Of a stretch of DNA of 5,374 nt, positions 1 through 3,977 are shown one piece after another. Source of the stretch: Bryobacteraceae bacterium (GTDB lineage: Bacteria; Acidobacteriota; Terriglobia; Bryobacterales; Bryobacteraceae). The stretch lies in assembly GCA_014379815.1 (NCBI GenBank), contig JACMLA010000859.1:1-5374 (forward strand), in the 5' to 3' direction. The position numbers and the translations under genes are program-made. The notes under the pieces are model-generated. The model saw nothing but the letters and a program-made list of their open reading frames with translations, was not told where the DNA came from and did no database searches. Each line of letters starts with the position of its first letter. The first letter of the stretch is position 1.

Positions 1-572
1 CGCTGTGTCATTAACTCGGTAAGGTAGCCTTTCTCCTGCACAGGCGAACCATTCAGAAACATTTCAGGGTCTGTGTAGCTGCGATGACCGCCGCTCATCG
101 TATAGTTGTAGCGGTAGCCATGGCCAGGCTTTTCATCATTGCCCATGTGCCATTTGCCGACGTACCCGCAATCGTATCCAGCTCGCGACATCAGGTCAGA
201 GAACATCACCTCACTTCCAAATGACGGAGCAGGCGCCTTCTGCCCCTGCGGAGGAGCTTCGATCGGTTCGTCCGTCAGATAGTCGTAAATCCCGTGCTGT
301 CCCGGAGTTCTTCCTGTGAACAACGTAGCCCGGCTTGCCGAACAGATCGGCGTGCAGACAAAGGCATTGTTGAATCGCATGCCCGCCCTCGCGAGCGTGT
401 CGATATTGGGAGTTCGTATGTCCTTGTTGCCGTAGCAACCGGTCAGCCACGCGGGAAGATCGTCAGCCAAAACCAGCAAGATGTTCGGGCGTGGACCAGT
501 ACTTTTCCGGTCCGCTCCAAATGCGCCAGAAGCCGCAGTAGCGGCCAGAAACTGTCTGCGATTCAACGACAC
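1..572 (-). CDS. Tat-exported sulfatase, N-terminal part (runs off the left edge)
   Basis: The first 190 codons of a sulfatase of the alkaline phosphatase superfamily, an enzyme that hydrolyses sulfate esters on carbohydrates or other molecules outside the cytoplasm. The N-terminus carries a twin-arginine signal (NRRQFLAA, residues 4-11) followed by a short Ala-rich stretch. The mature part opens with PNILLVLADD (29-38), whose Asp37 and Asp38 are the usual metal ligands. The signature CSASRATLFTGR starts at Cys77, the residue expected to become formylglycine, with Arg81 in place; this is the CxAxR variant of CxPSR. GKWHMG (139-144) supplies the conserved Lys and His. The GTG start (572-570) is chosen because AAGGAG lies 8 bases before it; a TTG at 566 is a weaker alternative. 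The gene follows the permease by 13 bases on the same strand. Substrate cannot be told from this part, and about 60% of a typical sulfatase is missing at the edge. Confidence 0.93.
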   Translation of the reverse strand, partial: MSLNRRQFLAATAASGAFGADRKSTGPRPNILLVLADDLPAWLTGCYGNKDIRTPNIDTLARAGMRFNNAFVCTPICSASRATLFTGRTPGQHGIYDYLTDEPIEAPPQGQKAPAPSFGSEVMFSDLMSRAGYDCGYVGKWHMGNDEKPGHGYRYNYTMSGGHRSYTDPEMFLNGSPVQEKGYLTELMTQ

Positions 573-585
573 TCAATCGTCTCCT

Positions 586-1392
586 TCAAAGAACATCAGC
601 AAATCCGCGCTTCAGATGCCTGAAAAATAAACCTCCGCAGACGAATACTCCTATAGACCACAGACTCACCACTAACAGATCCTCTGCGGAAGGCGCGCGC
701 CACGACAGCAGTCTCTCGCGGTAGGCACGTACGATCCCAGCTAGCGGGTTCCAGTGTGCGAGGAAACGAAAGCGTTCCGGAATCTGTTCCTCGCTGATAA
801 AAATCGGAGTAATCCAGAACCAGAATGTCATAAAGACAGTCAGAACCTGACCCGTATCCCGCAAGTAGACCTGGAGACTGGCGACGACCCATCCAATGCC
901 CACAGCAAGCATCCCGAGCAGGAGCATGTAGACCGGCAAAATCAGAGTCATCGGACTTAGACTGCCGTTGCGCCACAGGACGACGCCAAGAACCAGCCCC
1001 AGCGCCAGTAAGTGGCTCATCAACGAGGACAGGAAAACCGAGAGAGGCAGGATTTCAGAGGGAAAGACAGTCTTTGTAATGAGATTCGCGTTGTCCAGCA
1101 GTGAATTCACTGAGCGGGTTACGCTTTCCTGAAACAAGAGCCACGGAAGAAACCCAGTGAACAGGTACAGGGTGTAGCTGTCTGTCAGTCCATCCTTTGG
1201 AGCTTCCTGTCGCAGGCAAATCTGGAATACAAACGTCCAGCTCGCAAGTAAGACAAGAGGCTGAATCAATCCCCAGAGCCATCCTGCGGCAGACCCTATG
1301 AATCGCTGGCGGAAATCCCGCCGCACCAGCTGGATTAGCAGCGTGCGCCCGGAAAACAGATTGCGCAGAAAATGTCGGCCCGGAACTGCCAT
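586..1392 (-). CDS. ABC-2 type polysaccharide/polyol-phosphate export permease (Wzm/KpsM/TagG type)
   Basis: A 268-residue inner-membrane permease, the normal length for this family, which exports lipid-linked O-antigen, capsule or teichoic-acid-like polymers when paired with an ATP-binding subunit. What shows this: a cytoplasmic N-terminal amphipathic stretch, then RRDFRQRFIGSAAGWLWG (24-41) matching the family RD-x-x-x-RY-x-x-S-x-x-G-x-x-W pattern, about six hydrophobic segments, VYLRDTGQVLTVFMTFWFW followed by TPIFI before the last loop, NPLAGIVRAYR near 214, and the typical C-terminal end LKRGFADVL. The ATG start has only a weak GAG Shine-Dalgarno 7 bases upstream. No ABC ATPase (Wzt/KpsT/TagH) is next to it on either side: downstream is the sulfatase, upstream a 41-codon ORF. 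The partner must lie elsewhere, so the exported polymer is unknown. The family call is firm; the specific substrate class is not. Confidence 0.93.
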   Translation of the reverse strand: MAVPGRHFLRNLFSGRTLLIQLVRRDFRQRFIGSAAGWLWGLIQPLVLLASWTFVFQICLRQEAPKDGLTDSYTLYLFTGFLPWLLFQESVTRSVNSLLDNANLITKTVFPSEILPLSVFLSSLMSHLLALGLVLGVVLWRNGSLSPMTLILPVYMLLLGMLAVGIGWVVASLQVYLRDTGQVLTVFMTFWFWITPIFISEEQIPERFRFLAHWNPLAGIVRAYRERLLSWRAPSAEDLLVVSLWSIGVFVCGGLFFRHLKRGFADVL

Positions 1393-1446
1393 GTATTCAC
1401 TCAGCGTGACACAGCCGCGAGACCGCTTTTGGATTAGTCGGGAAGT

Positions 1447-1572
1447 TTAATTCAGGAAACGGCTTAGCCAGTCGGCGATGCGAGGGACGAATTGTAACTG
1501 CTCATCAGCCAGATACGAAATCATAGCTCCCAATGAAACCAGCAGACCTGCCAAAACGGGATCATGTTGCAT
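1447..1572 (-). CDS. possible small membrane-associated protein (41 aa), function unknown
   Basis: A 41-codon ORF from ATG (1572-1570) to TAA (1449-1447). A GGGAG Shine-Dalgarno (1585-1581) sits 8 bases before the ATG, which is the main reason to take it as a gene. Residues 5-22 (PVLAGLLVSLGAMISYLA) are hydrophobic enough for one short membrane segment, followed by a mixed tail with WLSRFL near the end that could form an amphipathic helix. It lies just after the terminator of the PEGA gene and 54 bases before the export permease, so it would be the first gene of that operon. Its TAA is in the same frame as the permease, with 18 sense codons between. I recognise no family. It could be a real small protein, a leader peptide, or chance. 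Confidence 0.45.
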   Translation of the reverse strand: MQHDPVLAGLLVSLGAMISYLADEQLQFVPRIADWLSRFLN

Positions 1573-1593
1573 TTACGCCGCTCCCAGATAATT

Positions 1594-1622
1594 TACTTAT
1601 TCAAATGGTAACGCGCAAATCC
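1594..1622 (-). promoter_or_regulatory. candidate weak promoter for the small ORF, permease and sulfatase
   Basis: On the minus strand, TTGCGC is followed after 17 bases by TAAATT, each matching the sigma-70 consensus at four of six positions, in an AT-rich patch just upstream of the GGGAG of the 41-codon ORF. It lies downstream of the preceding terminator, where a promoter for the following operon is expected. The match is weak and the exact boxes are a guess. Confidence 0.3.
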
Positions 1623-1640
1623 TGTTGAAAGCGGTCGAAG

Positions 1641-1665
1641 AAAGGGGGCTTGTGGTGCCCCCTTT
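1641..1665 (-). terminator. rho-independent terminator after the PEGA-domain gene
   Basis: A perfect 9-bp inverted repeat (AAAGGGGGC and GCCCCCTTT) with a 7-base loop lies 7 bases beyond the stop codon of the minus-strand PEGA gene. Read on the minus strand, the stem ends in CCCCCTTT and continues CTTCG, so the U tract is short and interrupted. The repeat is symmetric and could also act on the other strand, but no plus-strand gene ends here. Confidence 0.75.
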
Positions 1666-1672
1666 GCGGGTG

Positions 1673-2542
1673 CTATTTCGCGGTCTTCAGGATTGCGTTC
1701 ACGTTCGCGGTACCGTTGGGCTGCACCATCATGTCGCGGGACCATATGCTCGCCCCGTACTTGACTGTGATCTTGTGCATACCTGGCGCGATCTTCGCCT
1801 GGGTGGGCGTGCTGCCTATGAAAACCTTATCAACCTCCACCTCTGCCCCCGCAATATCTGAAGTGATGTTGACCGTAGCAAGTTCGGCGACAGCGCTGGT
1901 GGCGGGCGCGCTGCTCTGCTGACCAGCAAGCATCAGCTGATTTCCCTGAGGCGTCAGAGGAGCTGGCGCGGTCTGGTAAACGCCCGGCTGAGCGCCACCC
2001 GGCTGTGCACCACCAAGGGACGCTACATACTGTGGAGTCATCGCATGATCAGAATCGGTAAACACCTCGAAGACGATGCCTTTGTTAATGGTTACGTCCT
2101 TGCCTTTTCGCAATAAGAAAAACGGAGCAGCAGGCCAGAAGAGGATAGCGGCGCCGGCTGTCATGATTCCTGTGCTGACACCTTTGCCCTCTCCTTCCCG
2201 CTTCTGCATCGTGTATCGCAATGGGATCCACTCCCCGTCAGCCGCGCGAACCTTGTCCACGGAAAAGTCGAGTTTACCCTTGCGGCCCATGTTCTTTCTT
2301 TCCTCGGCGAGGATGACGCTGCCCACCACCGGAGCGCCCTGAGGAATGACGGTAATTCCATTTACTTTCACCGCATCGTTCAGAGTCATCTGAACTTGCT
2401 GCCCAGCTTCTGCCGTCGAGGAGCTGAGTGTCTGCTCCAGCCGGGCAGACAACTTGGTGCCATTGGGAACCACAAGTTCAGCGGCAGATAGCTTGCCGAT
2501 GATTACTGTAATCAGTGCGAAACGGACAAAACGTATGTTCAA
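1673..2542 (-). CDS. secreted protein with N-terminal beta-barrel-like domain and C-terminal PEGA domain
   Basis: A 289-residue exported protein. It begins with a Sec signal peptide (MNIRFVRF... with likely cleavage near LSA-AE, residues 18-22). Residues about 23-112 form a beta-rich domain with the pattern PNGTKLSARL, an AGQ turn, IPQGAPVVGSV, a GRKG turn and DGEWIPL, which resembles the VirB10/TrbI-type barrel. Residues 123-168 are a hydrophobic, glycine/alanine-rich stretch followed by another small beta unit. A flexible Gly/Pro/Gln/Ala linker (about 170-218) holds GGAQPGGAQPG. Residues 220-286 fit a PEGA domain (VNITSDIAGAEVEVDKVFIG, then STPTQAKIAPGMHKITV), a beta domain usual in envelope proteins. 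The start is TTG, strongly supported by AAGGAG six bases before it. It is a single-gene unit: divergent from the GNAT gene and closed by a terminator. Exact role unknown; no catalytic residues are evident. Confidence 0.88.
   Translation of the reverse strand: MNIRFVRFALITVIIGKLSAAELVVPNGTKLSARLEQTLSSSTAEAGQQVQMTLNDAVKVNGITVIPQGAPVVGSVILAEERKNMGRKGKLDFSVDKVRAADGEWIPLRYTMQKREGEGKGVSTGIMTAGAAILFWPAAPFFLLRKGKDVTINKGIVFEVFTDSDHAMTPQYVASLGGAQPGGAQPGVYQTAPAPLTPQGNQLMLAGQQSSAPATSAVAELATVNITSDIAGAEVEVDKVFIGSTPTQAKIAPGMHKITVKYGASIWSRDMMVQPNGTANVNAILKTAK
1985..2014 (-). repeat. two-copy 15-bp tandem repeat encoding GGAQP
   Basis: Two adjacent 15-bp units (1985-1999 and 2000-2014), identical at 13 of 15 positions, encode GGAQP twice inside the linker between the central part and the PEGA domain. 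The differences are at codon third positions, so the peptide is kept. It probably arose by slippage and lengthens a flexible linker. Confidence 0.7.
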
Positions 2543-2554
2543 TGTATTCTCCTT
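2543..2554 (-). promoter_or_regulatory. strong ribosome binding site that fixes a TTG start
   Basis: Read on the minus strand, AAGGAG is followed by six bases and then TTG. There is no in-frame ATG or GTG nearby that keeps the signal peptide, so this site decides the start of the PEGA-domain protein. Confidence 0.8.
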
Positions 2555-2581
2555 GCCAAAGATGTTCTAAAAGAAGGTTTC

Positions 2582-2610
2582 ATGTTACATCGCGGAGGCA
2601 GGAAGCAAAA
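2582..2610 (-). promoter_or_regulatory. candidate weak promoter of the PEGA-domain gene
   Basis: On the minus strand, TTTTGC and TAACAT are spaced by 17 bases, about 40 bases before the TTG start. The -10 overlaps a small palindrome, ATGTTACAT (2582-2590). The boxes match the sigma-70 consensus poorly, so the position is uncertain. Confidence 0.22.
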
Positions 2611-2645
2611 CAGGACATCCCCGATTTCAATCCCGCTTCAGCGGC

Positions 2646-2651
2646 TATAAT
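2646..2651 (+). promoter_or_regulatory. -10 box TATAAT for a leaderless GNAT transcript
   Basis: A perfect TATAAT ends six bases before the ATG of the GNAT gene (TATAAT-CACCGC-ATG), so transcription would start at or within a base or two of the A of the start codon. No Shine-Dalgarno precedes the ATG. No good -35 is seen at 16-18 bases (the hexamer there is GATTTC). Confidence 0.65.
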
Positions 2652-2657
2652 CACCGC

Positions 2658-3623
2658 ATGGCCGCAGCTCCGAACCGCAGCATGCCGGAGGTTGTCGACC
2701 TGAGTAAACTGCGGGGAGGCGATCTGGACTCCCTGCTTGCTGACGAGGTGCTGACATGGCGTTCGACCCTTAGCTGGGACTTCACCGCTTCGGCCAACCT
2801 CGTCAAACGCTATCTTGCGATCCATTCTCTAAATGGGTATGCATTAAAGGTCGGCTCCCATTTCATCGGTTACTGTTACTACGTTTCCGAAGAGCGTAAA
2901 GGGCTGATCGGCGATCTTTACGTGTCGCGGGAGTGGGCCAGTCAGGAGACAGAAGACCTGTTGCTTTCGGCTGCCCTGAACGCCCTGGTCAGCACGTCTG
3001 GTGTGGACCGGATTGAAGCGCAACTGATGCTGCTTCATGGACCTTTCGAGCGGACGGTACCGCTGGCCCGGTACGGACAGATCTATCCACGGATCTTTAT
3101 GCGCGCGGAACTCAACGAGTCCTCTCCGCTCCCGTCCGTTCAGTCAGAAAATGACCTGCGCTGGGAGGAGTGGAATGCAAAGCGCGAAGACGAATCCGCA
3201 GGGGTGATTGCCGTCGCCTACCGCGATCATGTTGATGGAAACATCAACGATCAGTACCGGACGCGTGCCGGTGCCAGGCGCTTCCTGCATAATGTGGTGA
3301 ACTATCCCGGCTGCGGCAGCTTTTTGCCAAAAGCCTCTCTGGTGGCTCTGGATCGCACTAAACAGATAGCCGGGCTAATCATGGCCAGCTCAGTAGCCGG
3401 CGACGTAGGTCACATCACTCAGGTCTGTGTATCGCCGCAGTGGAAGAGGCGCGGCGTGGGCTATGAGCTGGTGCGCCGGTCGATGCTGGCAATGGCAGAT
3501 CACGGTTGTGAACGTGCCAGCCTTACTGTCACCGCCGCCAATAGAAACGCTATTGAGCTGTACCAGAATATCGGCTTCCGTGCGGTAAGACGGTTTGCCG
3601 CTTATGTGTGGGAAGGGTTCTGA
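2658..3623 (+). CDS. tandem GNAT-family N-acetyltransferase
   Basis: A 321-residue cytoplasmic protein, about twice the length of a single GNAT domain. The C-terminal half (about 215-321) is a recognisable GNAT domain: ITQVCVSPQWKRRGVGYEL (253-271) contains the acetyl-CoA pyrophosphate-binding loop as RRGVG, and NRNAIELYQNIGFRAV (295-310) is the typical last helix and strand. The N-terminal half (about 30-150) has GNAT-like shape (HFIGYCYYV, then IGDLYVSREW, then an Ala/Leu-rich helix) but lacks a Q/R-x-x-G-x-G loop, so it is probably a degenerate, non-catalytic copy. The acetylated substrate cannot be deduced. The ATG at 2658 is favoured because TATAAT lies at leaderless distance; an internal ATG at 2697 (MPEVV) has no ribosome binding site either. 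It stands alone, divergent from the PEGA gene and tail to tail with the next gene. Confidence 0.88.
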   Translation: MAAAPNRSMPEVVDLSKLRGGDLDSLLADEVLTWRSTLSWDFTASANLVKRYLAIHSLNGYALKVGSHFIGYCYYVSEERKGLIGDLYVSREWASQETEDLLLSAALNALVSTSGVDRIEAQLMLLHGPFERTVPLARYGQIYPRIFMRAELNESSPLPSVQSENDLRWEEWNAKREDESAGVIAVAYRDHVDGNINDQYRTRAGARRFLHNVVNYPGCGSFLPKASLVALDRTKQIAGLIMASSVAGDVGHITQVCVSPQWKRRGVGYELVRRSMLAMADHGCERASLTVTAANRNAIELYQNIGFRAVRRFAAYVWEGF

Positions 3624-3624
3624 C

Positions 3625-3942
3625 TTACCGTCTCGGCGATACTTTCCGAATCGTCCGAACAATCACATCGGCTTTAGTCAAAGAACCGTTGATTACTACT
3701 TGGTCGCCGACAAACGACATGACTTTTGCCTTGTTACTGATCTTGTAGGCATTCATATCACCGTCCCTGATGAAAACAGGGTCCCAGCCAGCCTTCACAC
3801 ACTTTACTGCGCACTCTCTGGCTTCCGGATTGTTCCGGGCATTATTCCAGCCGCATGCCGCATCCGAGATAAATCCGGTTAGCTCCGCACCCCCGAGGGT
3901 TGTTCCCAGAACCAAAAGCAAGAAAGTAAGTTTATGGGGCAC
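3625..3942 (-). CDS. small secreted protein with three conserved-looking cysteines, function unknown
   Basis: A 105-residue protein from a GTG start (3942-3940). I prefer this start over the longer frame opening at 4026 because it puts a clean Sec signal peptide at the very N-terminus (PHKLTFLLLVLGTTLGGAEL, residues 2-21), and because the longer frame would add 28 hydrophilic residues before it and run antisense into the neighbouring gene. The mature part starts ELTGFISDAACGWNN and has Cys30, Cys44 and Cys48 (ECAVKC), then beta-rich units (PVFIRDGDMNAYKI, then VGDQVVINGSL) that look like an OB-type or small beta-barrel fold. Proteins of this layout with an SDxxCG motif are familiar to me from Acidobacteriota; I cannot name the family. 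The -10-like TATGAT ends six bases before the GTG, which suggests a leaderless mRNA. It diverges from the LssY_C gene. Confidence 0.8.
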   Translation of the reverse strand: MPHKLTFLLLVLGTTLGGAELTGFISDAACGWNNARNNPEARECAVKCVKAGWDPVFIRDGDMNAYKISNKAKVMSFVGDQVVINGSLTKADVIVRTIRKVSPRR

Positions 3943-3948
3943 TCTTGC

Positions 3949-3954
3949 ATCATA
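3949..3954 (-). promoter_or_regulatory. -10 box TATGAT of the small secreted protein gene
   Basis: On the minus strand TATGAT (five of six consensus bases) is followed by six bases and then the GTG start, the same spacing as at the GNAT gene, with no Shine-Dalgarno. No clear -35 is visible at 16-18 bases. This points to a leaderless transcript and supports GTG as the start. Confidence 0.5.
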
Positions 3955-3956
3955 GT

Positions 3957-3965
3957 TGATATACT
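3957..3965 (+). promoter_or_regulatory. extended -10 (TGATATACT) of the LssY_C gene
   Basis: TATACT (five of six consensus bases) is preceded by TGA, giving an extended -10, and ends 12 bases before the ATG at 3978. Transcription would start about six bases before the ATG, too little for a ribosome binding site, and none is seen. No -35 is visible, as is usual for extended -10 promoters. Confidence 0.45.
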
Positions 3966-3977
3966 TGCCCGCTACGA

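Noticed and set aside
294..623. A 109-codon plus-strand ORF across the sulfatase and the end of the permease.
   Set aside because: It is Arg/Ser-rich without domain features and is antisense to two clear protein genes.
1390..1449. Readthrough of the TAA at 1449-1447 to make a fusion of the 41-codon ORF with the permease.
   Set aside because: The frames match, but this occurs by chance one time in three. The permease has its normal length and N-terminal features from the ATG at 1392, and no readthrough signal is seen.
3583..3630. Inverted repeat CGGTAAG / CTTACCG around the two converging stop codons as a bidirectional terminator.
   Set aside because: The arms are only 7 bp and 34 bases apart, with no T tract on either side, so a functional terminator is unlikely.
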